64,000 nucleotides of DNA from Gemmatimonadaceae bacterium (GTDB taxonomy: Bacteria > Gemmatimonadota > Gemmatimonadetes > Gemmatimonadales > Gemmatimonadaceae): positions 186,001-250,000 of the forward strand of contig DASXUN010000030.1 of the NCBI GenBank assembly GCA_036504815.1, in the 5' to 3' direction. Made by a program: the position numbers and the translations under genes. The notes below the pieces were generated by a model. It did not search any database and had not been told where the DNA came from. It worked only from the letters and a program-made list of their open reading frames with translations. Below, one piece after another: positions 18,757 to 26,766 of the stretch (positions are counted from its first letter, which is position 1; each line of letters begins with the position of its first letter).

Positions 18757-18939
18757 TCAGCGCGGCGTCTGAGGATGTTCGTCGTCGAGTGGCATCCGGC
18801 TGGCCGCGTCGTACGTCCGCTTCCGGCCGGGGGCGAAGATGGCAAGCACGATGACCACGAACGCCGCGAGAAACAGCACCATCGCCACCTCGGCGTAACC
18901 CGAGAGGTTCGCGGCGCCCATGATATCGGAGAGCCGCAT
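18757..18939 (-). CDS. ccoQ: CcoQ/FixQ-like small cbb3 subunit
   Basis: 60 residues with one helix (YAEVAMVLFLAAFVVIVLAIFA) followed by a basic stretch (PGRKRTYDAASRMPLDDE), matching the size, topology and location of CcoQ. Its ATG overlaps the ccoNO stop by one base (TGATG), a coupling junction. The TYxxASRMPLDDE tail resembles CcoQ tails that carry short acidic motifs after the helix. Confidence 0.85.
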   Translation of the reverse strand: MRLSDIMGAANLSGYAEVAMVLFLAAFVVIVLAIFAPGRKRTYDAASRMPLDDEHPQTPR

Positions 18940-21176
18940 CAGCGGCTCCCCGCCGGACCGGCCGGGGCGGTCGCTGCCGTCGGTGCCGCGGCGGCCGGCG
19001 CGGCCTGCTGCGCCGTTCCCGCCGTCGCGTTCTTCAGGTCGCGTCCCAGGCGCTGCAAATACGCCGTCAGCGCCACGATCTCCTTGTCCGCGAGCCCCTT
19101 CGGGCCGCCTGCCGCCTCGATCGAGGCCGCCAGCTGCTCGGCCTGCGCCTTGGCCATGGCCGGCGCGGTGTTCACCGCGTCGCCGTACGGCACGCCGATC
19201 ATCGCCATCGCATCCACGGACTTCTGGATGGCCGGGAAGTCGATGACGTTGGTCTCGAGGTGCGGATACGCCGGCATGATCGACTTCTGCGTCACCTCGC
19301 GCGGATTCTTCATGTGCCGCACGTGCCACAGGTCCGGATACTTGCCGCCCTCGCGCGCGAGATCCGGCCCGATGCGGCGCGAGCCCCACAGGAACGGATG
19401 CTCGTACACCGACTCGCCGGGCTTGGAGTAGTCGCCGTAGCGCTCGGTCTCGTACGTGAGCGGGCGCACCATCTGCGAATGGCAGTTGAAGCAGCCCTCG
19501 CGCTGATAGATGTTGCGGCCGGCAAGCTCGAGCGGGGTGTACGGCTTGACGCTCGCGATCGTCGGCACGTTCGACTTGATGAGGAACGTGGGAATGATCT
19601 CGAAGAGCGACGCCACGATCACGGCGACCGCCGTCATCACCGAGAAGAAGAGCGGCATGCCTTCCCAGCGGCGGTGCCAGCCCATGTGCGTGAAGCGCGC
19701 CCAGAGGCCGCCGGCTTCCGGCGCGTGATCGTCCACGTACACGGGATTAAGCGGCGCCGCCTGCACCACCGGCACCTCGTACGCGGCCGGACGCGCCGCC
19801 CACGTCTTGTACAGGTTGTACAGCGCGAGCAGCATGCCGGTGATGTAGAGCGTGCCGCCCACCACGCGCACCCAGTACATCGGGATGAGCCGTATGACCG
19901 TCTCGACGAAATCGGGGTACTGCAGGCGCCCCGTCTCGTCGAAGGCGCGCCACATCAGCCCCTGCGTGGCGCCCGCCGAGTAGATGGCGACGACATACAG
20001 CAGGATGCCGAAGGTGGCGAGCCAGAAGTGCAGGTTGACCAGCTTCTTGCTGTAGATCTCCGTCTGGAAGAGGCGCGGCGCGAGCCAGTACACCATGCCG
20101 AACGTCAGGAAGCCGTTCCAGCCGAGCGCGCCCGTGTGCACGTGGGCGATGATCCAGTCGGTGTAGTGCGCGAGCGCGTTCACGCTCTTGATCGAGAGCA
20201 TCGGGCCCTCGAACGTGGACATGCCGTACGCCGTCACGGCGACGACAAAGAACTTGAGGATCGGATCCTCGGTCACCTTGTGCCAGGCGCCGCGCAGCGT
20301 GAGCAGGCCGTTGACCATGCCGCCCCAGCTGGGCATCCACAGCATCACCGAGAAGAGCATGCCAAGCGTCGACGCCCAGTCGGGGAGCGCCGTGTAGTGC
20401 AGGTGGTGCGGGCCAGCCCAGATGTAGAGGAAGACCAGCGACCAGAAGTGGAGGATCGACAGCCGGTAGCTGAAGACGGGGCGGTCGGCCGCCTTCGGCA
20501 TGAAGTAGTACATCAGGCCCAGGAACGGCGTCGTCAGGAAGAAGGCGACGGCGTTGTGCCCGTACCACCACTGCATGAAGGCGTCCTGCACCCCGGCGTA
20601 GATGCTGTAGCTCTTGAACGGTCCCGCCGGGACCGAGAGGTTGTTGAAGATGTGGAGCAGCGCCACCGTGATGATCGACGCGATGTAGAACCAGATGGCG
20701 ACGTAGATGTGGCGCTCGCGACGCTTGGTGAGCGTCACGAAATAGTTGACGGCGAACGCCACCCAGACCACCGCAATGGCGATGTCGATGGGCCACTCGA
20801 GCTCGGCGTATTCCTTGGACTGCGTCAGGCCGAGCGGCAATGTGATGGCCGCCGCGACGATGATCGCCTGCCAACCCCAGAAGTGGAACTTGCTGAGGGC
20901 GTCGCTCCACATGCGCGTCTTGAGCAGGCGCTGCGTGGAGTAATAGGCGCCGCAGAAGAACGCGTTCCCCGCGAAGGCGAAGATGACGGCGTTCGTGTGC
21001 AGCGGACGCAGCCGCCCGAAGGTGAGGTACGGCGCGGCGTTGAAGCCCGGCCACGGCAACTGTATGGCGATGATCAGGCCGATCAGGAAGCCGACCAGAC
21101 CCCAGATCATCGCGGCCCACAGGAACTTCCGTACGATGTCGTCGTCGTACGAGAACGAGTCGAGGCGAGCGTTCAT
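18939..21176 (-). CDS. ccoNO: Fused cbb3 oxidase subunits I and II (CcoN-CcoO)
   Basis: 745 residues. The N-terminal ~480 residues are CcoN: heme-copper ligands are visible in RPLHTNAVIFAF, WWYGHNAVAF, AGPHHLHYTALPDW and DWIIAHVHTGALGWNGF, and TAYGMSTFEGP contains the region of the cross-linked tyrosine. The C-terminal ~230 residues are CcoO: a membrane helix (FFSVMTAVAVIVASLFEIIPTFLI) then GREGCFNCHSQMVRPL with the heme c motif, usual in CcoO. Fusion of N and O is a known variant outside Proteobacteria. It is the first gene of the operon; ATG 21176 precedes the natural CcoN N-terminus. Confidence 0.95.
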   Translation of the reverse strand: MNARLDSFSYDDDIVRKFLWAAMIWGLVGFLIGLIIAIQLPWPGFNAAPYLTFGRLRPLHTNAVIFAFAGNAFFCGAYYSTQRLLKTRMWSDALSKFHFWGWQAIIVAAAITLPLGLTQSKEYAELEWPIDIAIAVVWVAFAVNYFVTLTKRRERHIYVAIWFYIASIITVALLHIFNNLSVPAGPFKSYSIYAGVQDAFMQWWYGHNAVAFFLTTPFLGLMYYFMPKAADRPVFSYRLSILHFWSLVFLYIWAGPHHLHYTALPDWASTLGMLFSVMLWMPSWGGMVNGLLTLRGAWHKVTEDPILKFFVVAVTAYGMSTFEGPMLSIKSVNALAHYTDWIIAHVHTGALGWNGFLTFGMVYWLAPRLFQTEIYSKKLVNLHFWLATFGILLYVVAIYSAGATQGLMWRAFDETGRLQYPDFVETVIRLIPMYWVRVVGGTLYITGMLLALYNLYKTWAARPAAYEVPVVQAAPLNPVYVDDHAPEAGGLWARFTHMGWHRRWEGMPLFFSVMTAVAVIVASLFEIIPTFLIKSNVPTIASVKPYTPLELAGRNIYQREGCFNCHSQMVRPLTYETERYGDYSKPGESVYEHPFLWGSRRIGPDLAREGGKYPDLWHVRHMKNPREVTQKSIMPAYPHLETNVIDFPAIQKSVDAMAMIGVPYGDAVNTAPAMAKAQAEQLAASIEAAGGPKGLADKEIVALTAYLQRLGRDLKNATAGTAQQAAPAAAAPTAATAPAGPAGSR

Positions 21177-21404
21177 CGCTGCTCCGAAAGGGTGGGGGAG
21201 ACGCGCGCGCTCGCTGTCGTTTGGAGGCGCGCCTTGCAAGCGACAACTATCTATAGAGGGGCCGGAGGCGGCAATCAGCGCAGTCCCCGCACGATGTAGG
21301 GGATCAGCTGACGAGATGTGCGGGGTTGGGGCAGTTCGCCCTTCGGGCGGGGAACGGGCACGGGCACGGAAGCCGTTTGACGTGCCCTCTCCTGGCGTCG
21401 GCTC
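21177..21404. other. Intergenic region upstream of ccoNO, candidate promoter and small hairpin
   Basis: For the leftward ccoNO operon a weak sigma70-like pair is visible on the minus strand: CTGATT (21278-21273), 17 bases, TATAGA (21255-21250). I searched for an FNR/ANR-type TTGAT-N4-ATCAA box and found none. Toward the ATPase stop there is a 7-bp inverted repeat GGGCACG/CGTGCCC (21362-21368 and 21381-21387) that could end the upstream ATPase transcript but lacks a U-tract. Confidence 0.35.
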
Positions 21405-23279
21405 CTACTCCGCCGAGGCCCGCAACGCGTTGAGGATCACCGCCACGTCGATCGCCTCCTGCAGCATCGCACCGGTGGTCGGCGAGAAGTACCCGAGCGT
21501 GGCGAAGATCATCGCGAGCCCGCTGAGCCCGAGGCCAACCACGATGCTCTGCCGCGCGATGGCCACCGAACGGCGGCCGATGCGCACCGCGTCGGCGACG
21601 CGCGTGATGTCGTCGCACAGGATCACCGCGTCGGCCGCCTCGGCCGCGATGCCGCCGCCGTGGGCGGCCAGGGCGATCCCCGCCGTCGCCGCGCTGAGGG
21701 CGGGGGCGTCGTTGGTCCCGTCGCCGACCATCACCACATGCCGGCCCTGCCGCATCAGCTCGCGCACCGCCTCGACCTTCTCCTGCGGCAGCAGGTCGCC
21801 GCGGGCGTCATCGATGCCGACGGCGCGGGCGATGCCCTCCACGTTCGCCTGATGGTCGCCGGAGAGCAGCACGAGATGCCTGAGGCCGAGGTGCCGGAGC
21901 TGTTCGAAGAAGCCGTGCAGGCCATCGCGCGCATGATCGGCATACTCGATGGCGCCGGCGATCCGGCCATCCACGGCGACGACGCCGCGAAGCCCGGCTC
22001 CGCGCGCCGTGGCGATCGCCTCGCGCTCGTCCGGGAAGAGCGAGGTCAGCCAGGCGGCCGCGCCCACCGCCACGTCGCGTCCCTCCACCGAGCCGCGCAT
22101 GCCCATGCCCGGCGCGTCTACCACGTTCGATGGCGCCGGGGGCCTGATGCCCCGGTGCATCGCCGCGTCCACCGTGCTGCGTGCCAGATGATGCCCCGAT
22201 CCCATCTCCACCGCGGCGGCGAGCCGCAGCACGTCGTCTGGCGTCCAGTCGCCGAGCGTGTCCACCGCCACCACCTCGGGACGGCCGATGGTCAGCGTGC
22301 CGGTCTTGTCGAAGACGGCGGTGTCCACGCTCGCAAGGCGCTCGAGCGCGCCGCCGCTGCGCACGATCACCTGATGGCGCGCCGCGCGGTTGATGCCGCC
22401 GATGATCGCGACGGGCGTGGCGAGGAGAAGCGGGCAGGGCGTGGCAACCACCAGCACGGCGAGCACGCGCAGCGGGTCGTGCGTGAGGAACCAGGCCACG
22501 GTGCAGACGAGGATGGTGGCCGGCGTGAACCAGACGGCGTAGCGGTCGGCGAGCCGCTGGATGGGCGACTTCTCCGCCTGCGCGGTGCGCACCAGCTCCA
22601 CGATCCGCGCATATAGCGACTCGCTGGCCGGACGCGTGGCCCGCACGACGATCGCGCCCTCGAGGTTGACGGCGCCCGAGCGGACGTCGCTCCCGGCCTG
22701 CACCAGGTCGGGGGGCGCTTCACCCGTCAGGCGCGAGACGTCGAGGTGCGACCGACCGCTGACGACGACGCCGTCGGCGGGGAGCATCTCCCCCGGGCGC
22801 ACGAGCAGCCGGTCGCCGACTACGATGTCCGACGCCGCGATGTCGTCGAAGTGTCCGTCGTCGCGCTCGCGATGCGCCGCGCGCGGTGCGGCCTCCTCCA
22901 GCGCGCGCACCGCGTTGGAGGCACGCCCCTCGGCGTAGCGTTCGAGCCACTCCCCGCCGGTCTGCATGAGCACGATCACCAGGCCGGCGATCGGCTGGCC
23001 CAGCGCGACGGCGCCGAGGATCGACAGGGTGGCGGCGACATCGGCGGCGAAGTTCCCGCGCAGCAAACCGCGCACCGTGCGAACCACCACGGGGAGGCCG
23101 GCGAAGACCAGCACCAGCATCCAGCCACGCCAGACCCACGGGTTGCCGGGGTCGGCCCAGCGAACAGCTCCACCAATGATGAGGGCCGCGACCGCCGCCG
23201 CGGGGAGCCAGGTGGCGCCGCGTGTCAGCGAAAGCGCCCCCACGCCAGAGGAAGCGGGGGGGCGCTCGACCTGCGTCAT
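21405..23279 (-). CDS. P1B-type metal ATPase with TPCP transport motif (P1B-5-like)
   Basis: 624 residues. It lacks an N-terminal metal-binding domain. Visible motifs: TGEAPPDL (actuator), VVATPCPLLLATPVAIIGGINRAA (transport helix TPCP instead of CPC), phosphorylation site FDKTGTLTIG, GSGHHLARS (HP-loop variant) and MVGDGTNDAPAL. TPCP is the signature used to define P1B-5 pumps, a group linked to Ni/Fe transport in rhizobia; metal choice here is inference. It is not the cbb3 copper pump, since CcoI is separately present. The small membrane protein gene at 23288-23446 lies 8 bases upstream of its start. Confidence 0.88.
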   Translation of the reverse strand: MTQVERPPASSGVGALSLTRGATWLPAAAVAALIIGGAVRWADPGNPWVWRGWMLVLVFAGLPVVVRTVRGLLRGNFAADVAATLSILGAVALGQPIAGLVIVLMQTGGEWLERYAEGRASNAVRALEEAAPRAAHRERDDGHFDDIAASDIVVGDRLLVRPGEMLPADGVVVSGRSHLDVSRLTGEAPPDLVQAGSDVRSGAVNLEGAIVVRATRPASESLYARIVELVRTAQAEKSPIQRLADRYAVWFTPATILVCTVAWFLTHDPLRVLAVLVVATPCPLLLATPVAIIGGINRAARHQVIVRSGGALERLASVDTAVFDKTGTLTIGRPEVVAVDTLGDWTPDDVLRLAAAVEMGSGHHLARSTVDAAMHRGIRPPAPSNVVDAPGMGMRGSVEGRDVAVGAAAWLTSLFPDEREAIATARGAGLRGVVAVDGRIAGAIEYADHARDGLHGFFEQLRHLGLRHLVLLSGDHQANVEGIARAVGIDDARGDLLPQEKVEAVRELMRQGRHVVMVGDGTNDAPALSAATAGIALAAHGGGIAAEAADAVILCDDITRVADAVRIGRRSVAIARQSIVVGLGLSGLAMIFATLGYFSPTTGAMLQEAIDVAVILNALRASAE

Positions 23280-23287
23280 GACAGCTC

Positions 23288-23446
23288 CTACCTGGTGGCT
23301 TCAGCGGCGGCCTTGGTGTGCGCGCCGAACTTCATGTTGGTCAGCTTGACGATCGTGAAGCAGATGACAATCAGGGCCACGGCCCCGACGATGAGTCCGG
23401 CGAAGGCCGCCTTCCGGTCCTCGGCGTGATAGTTGCTCGCGCTCAT
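23288..23446 (-). CDS. 52-residue single-helix membrane protein upstream of the TPCP ATPase
   Basis: The frame from ATG 23446 to TAG 23288 encodes MSASNYHAEDRKAAFAGLIV... with one strong membrane helix (AAFAGLIVGAVALIVICFTIVKL) and a hydrophilic tail containing KFGAHTKAAAEA. The stop is 8 bases from the ATPase start, so the two are likely cotranscribed. GAGGACAC (minus strand) lies just before its ATG and gives a modest ribosome site. I do not recognise a family; it may be a small subunit or regulator of the ATPase or an unrelated membrane peptide. Confidence 0.65.
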   Translation of the reverse strand: MSASNYHAEDRKAAFAGLIVGAVALIVICFTIVKLTNMKFGAHTKAAAEATR

Positions 23447-23480
23447 GGGTGTCCTCGCAAAGTGGGGGGCGGACGTCGGG

Positions 23481-23939
23481 CTACGCGACGCGCACCTTGG
23501 TCATGACATCGTTCTGCTTGATCTTCTTCATCACGTCGAGGCCGCTGGTGATCTGGCCGAAGACGGTATGCACGCCGTTCAGGTGACGCGTGTTCGCCTC
23601 GCTGAGCACCATGAAGAACTGGCTGCCCCCGGTATCCTTGCCGGCGTGCGCCATGGAGAGCGCGCCGACGCTGTGCTTGTGCGGATTGCCCGCCGTCTCG
23701 CACTTGATGGTCCACCCCGGGCCGCCGGTGCCGACGCGCGGATGGCCGTTGGGGAGGTCCTTCGACAGCGGATCGCCGCCCTGCACGACGAAGTCGGGGA
23801 TGACGCGATGGAACTTCACGCCGTCATAGAACCCGTCATTGGCGAGTTTCTCGAAATTCGCGACCGTCAGGGGCGCGGCGTCATCGTAAAGATCGGCGAC
23901 GATCGTGCCGACGTTGGTTTCGAAAGTGGCGGTCTTCAT
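23481..23939 (-). CDS. ppiB: Peptidyl-prolyl cis-trans isomerase (cyclophilin)
   Basis: 152 residues of a compact cytoplasmic cyclophilin: [46 protein letters not shown] (catalytic arginine and the FxxQGGD loop), [21 protein letters not shown] and [22 protein letters not shown] 23939 is preferred over an upstream in-frame ATG (23972) because it begins the conserved [13 protein letters not shown] start; no signal peptide. It is 34 bases upstream of the small membrane protein gene, possibly the same transcript. Confidence 0.94.
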   Translation of the reverse strand: MKTATFETNVGTIVADLYDDAAPLTVANFEKLANDGFYDGVKFHRVIPDFVVQGGDPLSKDLPNGHPRVGTGGPGWTIKCETAGNPHKHSVGALSMAHAGKDTGGSQFFMVLSEANTRHLNGVHTVFGQITSGLDVMKKIKQNDVMTKVRVA

Positions 23940-23960
23940 GAGGCAAGCTCGAGAAAAGAA

Positions 23961-24002
23961 ACAGAGAGACAACAGAGAGAAAACAGAGAGACAACAGAAA
24001 AC
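23961..24002. repeat. 11-base tandem repeat upstream of the cyclophilin gene
   Basis: On the + strand ACAGAGAGACA, ACAGAGAGAAA, ACAGAGAGACA and a partial ACAGAAAAC follow each other, giving nearly four copies of an 11-base purine-rich unit. It sits in the 5' leader of ppiB (minus strand). Low-complexity purine composition is unlike the G+C-rich surroundings. Confidence 0.75.
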
Positions 24003-24109
24003 GGGGGCGAGTCGTACGGCGGCTTCGCTCTCTTGAAAGCTAAACGGGCGGGTGGGGGTGGGCTACGTGGCTTCTGACGGCGGGGGACCGTCGGGCACGC
24101 GGTGGTGCA

Positions 24110-24661
24110 TCAGGGAGCGGTCCTGGCGGGCGGCTTGGCCGCGGGTCTCGCGGCCGGTTTCGTCGTCGTGGGGCGGCGCACCGCGGGTGCTGGCTGGGGA
24201 CGCTGGCCGGGGGAGGCGGTGAAGACCCAGAGTCCCGCCACGCGGCAGCCGTTCTTGTACGCCGGCGTGAAGTTCCACTTGGGAATGGCCGCCTTCAAGT
24301 TGTCGGCCAGCCATTTGTGGCTGGTTTCGACCACGGTGAAGGTGCTCATATCGGCCTTGCCGACCGTATCGACGACCACCGACACCTTCACCTTGGTCGT
24401 CCCATCGCGCCTGATGACACCCGGCGGATAGCCGTTGCGCGGCCGCGCCAGCGGCGGCGGATCGTACTTCACGACGTCCGGCGCGCGGTCCACCTCGAGG
24501 CTCGGCGCCTTGGCGGCCTCAGCCTGCACGAGGTAGCAGAGGTCGCTATTGGCCAGTGCCACGGAATCGGGCGTGGGAGAGAGCGGCAGGGCGGTCTTGG
24601 CCCGGGAACAGGCCGTCAGCAGGACGGCGGCCGCGAGAGCGAGCGAGAGGCGAGACGTCAC
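24110..24661 (-). CDS. TonB-like C-terminal domain lipoprotein
   Basis: 183 residues from GTG 24661: signal SRLSLALAAAVLLTAC with a clear lipobox (LTAC), then a domain resembling the TonB C-terminus (VIRRDGTTKVKVSVVVDTVGKADMSTFTVVETSHKWLADNLKAAIPKWNFTPAYKNGCRVAGLWVF) and a basic, Pro/Ala/Lys-rich tail. Such lipoproteins lack the N-terminal helix of real TonB, so energy transduction is doubtful; periplasmic or outer-membrane protein interaction is more likely. It starts 23 bases after nth. Confidence 0.78.
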   Translation of the reverse strand: MTSRLSLALAAAVLLTACSRAKTALPLSPTPDSVALANSDLCYLVQAEAAKAPSLEVDRAPDVVKYDPPPLARPRNGYPPGVIRRDGTTKVKVSVVVDTVGKADMSTFTVVETSHKWLADNLKAAIPKWNFTPAYKNGCRVAGLWVFTASPGQRPQPAPAVRRPTTTKPAARPAAKPPARTAP

Positions 24662-24684
24662 AGAATCGGGGTTGAAGGGGCGGG

Positions 24685-25350
24685 TCAGGTGGCCGAGGGG
24701 CAGATGTCGGCAAGCGTGCACTCGGCGCAGCGCGGCTTGCGCGCGTCGCAGACGCGCCGACCGTGCCAGATGAGCAGGTGCGACAGACGGGCCCAGCCGT
24801 CGTGCTCGAACAGCGGCATGAGCGCCTGCTCGATGCGCACGGGGTCGGTCTCCGCGGTGAGGCCCAGGCGAGCGGCAAGGCGCGCCACGTGGGTGTCGAC
24901 GACGATGCCTTCGTTGCGCGCGAAGGCATTCCCCAGGAGCACATTGGCGGTCTTTCGCCCGACGCCCGGCAAGGCGGTGAGCGCATCCATCTCGGCGGGG
25001 ACCGCGCCGGCATGCGCTTCTACAAGCGCCCGGGCCATGCCGATGAGCGACTTCGCCTTGCTGCGGAAGAAGCCCGTGCTCTTGATCACCATCTCGACGT
25101 CGTCCGGCGAGGCGGCTGCGAGCGCCGCGGCATTCGGCCAGCGCCGGAACAGGTCCGGAGTCACCAGGTTGACACGCTTGTCGGTGCACTGCGCCGACAG
25201 GATGGTGGCGCACAGCAGCTCGAAGGGCGACTGGAAATCGAGCTCGCAGTGCGCGTCGGGATAGAGCACGACGAGCCGGCGCTCGATCTCGCGGGCATGC
25301 GCCGCGAGCGCGGCGCGGGACCGGCGTCTGGTGGAGGGTTTCTTCATCAA
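24685..25350 (-). CDS. nth: Endonuclease III (base-excision repair glycosylase/AP lyase)
   Basis: 221 residues. HhH motif LPGVGRKTANVLLG carries catalytic Lys133; Asp152 lies in IVVDTHVARLAARL; the 4Fe-4S loop is Cys201, Cys208, Cys211, Cys217 (CX6CX2CX5C). It removes oxidised pyrimidines and cleaves abasic sites. The ATG at 25350 is followed by a second ATG codon, so the start may be one codon later. Confidence 0.96.
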   Translation of the reverse strand: MMKKPSTRRRSRAALAAHAREIERRLVVLYPDAHCELDFQSPFELLCATILSAQCTDKRVNLVTPDLFRRWPNAAALAAASPDDVEMVIKSTGFFRSKAKSLIGMARALVEAHAGAVPAEMDALTALPGVGRKTANVLLGNAFARNEGIVVDTHVARLAARLGLTAETDPVRIEQALMPLFEHDGWARLSHLLIWHGRRVCDARKPRCAECTLADICPSAT

Positions 25351-25351
25351 C

Positions 25352-25386
25352 TCTCAAAAATAAACCCCGGCGGAAGCCGCCGGGGT
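25352..25386 (-). terminator. Intrinsic terminator downstream of the 25.4-25.9 kb gene
   Basis: A perfect 10-bp stem ACCCCGGCGG/CCGCCGGGGT with an AAG (CTT on minus) loop at 25364-25386, followed on the minus strand by a T-rich run TTTATTTTTG (25363-25354). This is the clearest Rho-independent terminator in the window. It ends the transcript of the gene 25405-25860 and separates it from nth. Confidence 0.88.
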
Positions 25387-25404
25387 CCGCGAAACGGGGG
25401 GCGC

Positions 25405-25860
25405 CTATTCCTCGATGCCCGCGTGAATGGCGAGACGGTCGATCAGGGCGTGCAGCTGCTTCTCGGTCAGGTCGATCTCCTGCGCGGCTCCCTCGACGTC
25501 GAGCAGGCCGGCCCGCATCGAGATGGCGACCTGGTTGAGGTAGCGGATCTTGGCGAGGATCTCATCGGTTGCCTTGCGCAGGCCGTGGTACCGCCGCTTC
25601 TCCGCGAGCGCCCGCTTGTGACGGCGCACCAGTTCATCGGGTGGAATGCGGCGCGCGAGGGTGAGCACCTCGTCCTTCGTCCGGCCAGGCAGGGCGCCCC
25701 GGTCGGGGAGGCCGAGGTCGTCCCACGACTCATCGGCGAACCAGAGGCGCCCGACGTACTCGATGCCGTCGTACGTGATGCGCACCGAGACCGTGTAGCG
25801 CTTGCCCTCGGTCTCGATGGTGGCGACGTACGGTTGGGAGATCTCGTCGTAGGCGCTCAT
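25405..25860 (-). CDS. Conserved protein of unknown function
   Basis: 151 residues, hydrophilic, no signal peptide or membrane helix. It opens MSAYDEISQPYVATIETEGKRYTVSVRITYDGIEYVGRLWFADESWDD, a beta-rich domain, then a charged helical half (KDEVLTLARRIPPDELVRRHKRALAEKRRYHGLRKATDEILAKIRYLNQV). I do not recognise a family. It follows the alpha/beta hydrolase gene by 4 bases and is followed by a terminator, so it is the last gene of that transcript. Confidence 0.82.
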   Translation of the reverse strand: MSAYDEISQPYVATIETEGKRYTVSVRITYDGIEYVGRLWFADESWDDLGLPDRGALPGRTKDEVLTLARRIPPDELVRRHKRALAEKRRYHGLRKATDEILAKIRYLNQVAISMRAGLLDVEGAAQEIDLTEKQLHALIDRLAIHAGIEE

Positions 25861-25864
25861 GCGG

Positions 25865-26737
25865 TCAGTGGCCCGGCGGCGTTGGGCGGTCGAGGAAGCC
25901 CCGGATGGCGCGGAAGAGCGCCTCCGGTTGCTCAACATACGGCACGTGGCCGCAGTCATCCAGTATGACCAGCTCGGCCCGAAGGGCCTCGGCCACGGCG
26001 ACCGACGACTCCAGCGGGATCGGATCCTGCCGTCCGTGAACGACGAGTGCCGGGCAGCGGACGTCGCGCAGCGCCGAGGTGAGGTCGAAATCGCCGAGTG
26101 AATCCCAGATGGACTGCTGCACGCGGCCGGTCACCCGGAAGGGGGTGAGCGCGCGGGCTCGGAGTGGATCGGCGAAATACCCCGCGACGCTCAGCTCGAA
26201 GGCGCGATGGCGATACGCCGCGGGGTCGGATTCCCGGAGGCCGGAAGCGGCGAGTTCATCGCGCAGCGCCTGGATGGCGGCGGACTGCTGGCGCGCCGCG
26301 AACTCGGCCTCGAAGCGGGCACGCCAGGCGCGCGAGACGGGCGCGGGATCGACGAGCACCAACCGGGACGGAGTCGGCGTCGCATGGCCGTGCGCGGCCT
26401 GCAGGCTGTAGAGGAGGGCGAGGAGGCCGCCCCACGAGTATCCGACCAGCGTCAGCGGGGTGAGCTCGAGTTCGCGCACGACGGCCTCGAGGTCACGCAC
26501 CTGCGATTCCCAGGTGATCGTCGCGCGGTCGTCATCGTGGCGCGACCGGCCGCCGCCGCGCTGGTCGTAGAGCACGAGCTCGCGGTCCGCCGCGAGGTCC
26601 AGCATCTGCGGCAGCAGATAGTCGTGGTGTGCGCCAGGGCCGCCGTGCAGCACGAGCAGCCGCGCGCCGCCCGAGGGGCCGTGCGCGACCCAGTACAGCG
26701 GGACGGGAGTGCTGGCGGTGAAGCCGGACCAGGGCAT
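25865..26737 (-). CDS. Alpha/beta hydrolase of proline iminopeptidase (S33) type
   Basis: 290 residues. HGGPG (31-35) is the oxyanion motif, YDQRGGGRS follows, the nucleophile elbow is GYSWGG with Ser101, with Asp in VVHGRQDPI and His in DDCGHVPYVEQP. This order fits proline iminopeptidases and related S33 hydrolases, which release N-terminal proline from peptides. No signal peptide, so cytoplasmic. It fits with the many peptidases around it; exact substrate unproven. Confidence 0.88.
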   Translation of the reverse strand: MPWSGFTASTPVPLYWVAHGPSGGARLLVLHGGPGAHHDYLLPQMLDLAADRELVLYDQRGGGRSRHDDDRATITWESQVRDLEAVVRELELTPLTLVGYSWGGLLALLYSLQAAHGHATPTPSRLVLVDPAPVSRAWRARFEAEFAARQQSAAIQALRDELAASGLRESDPAAYRHRAFELSVAGYFADPLRARALTPFRVTGRVQQSIWDSLGDFDLTSALRDVRCPALVVHGRQDPIPLESSVAVAEALRAELVILDDCGHVPYVEQPEALFRAIRGFLDRPTPPGH

Positions 26738-26766
26738 GGCTACAACTTACGATATGGAATCCGGAT

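Noticed and set aside
21177-21300. FNR/ANR-type box upstream of the cbb3 operon
   Set aside because: Oxygen control is common for cbb3, but no TTGAT-N4-ATCAA-like sequence is seen here on either strand.
23961-24002. CRISPR-like array
   Set aside because: The repeat unit is 11 bases with no spacers and no cas genes nearby; it is a simple tandem repeat.
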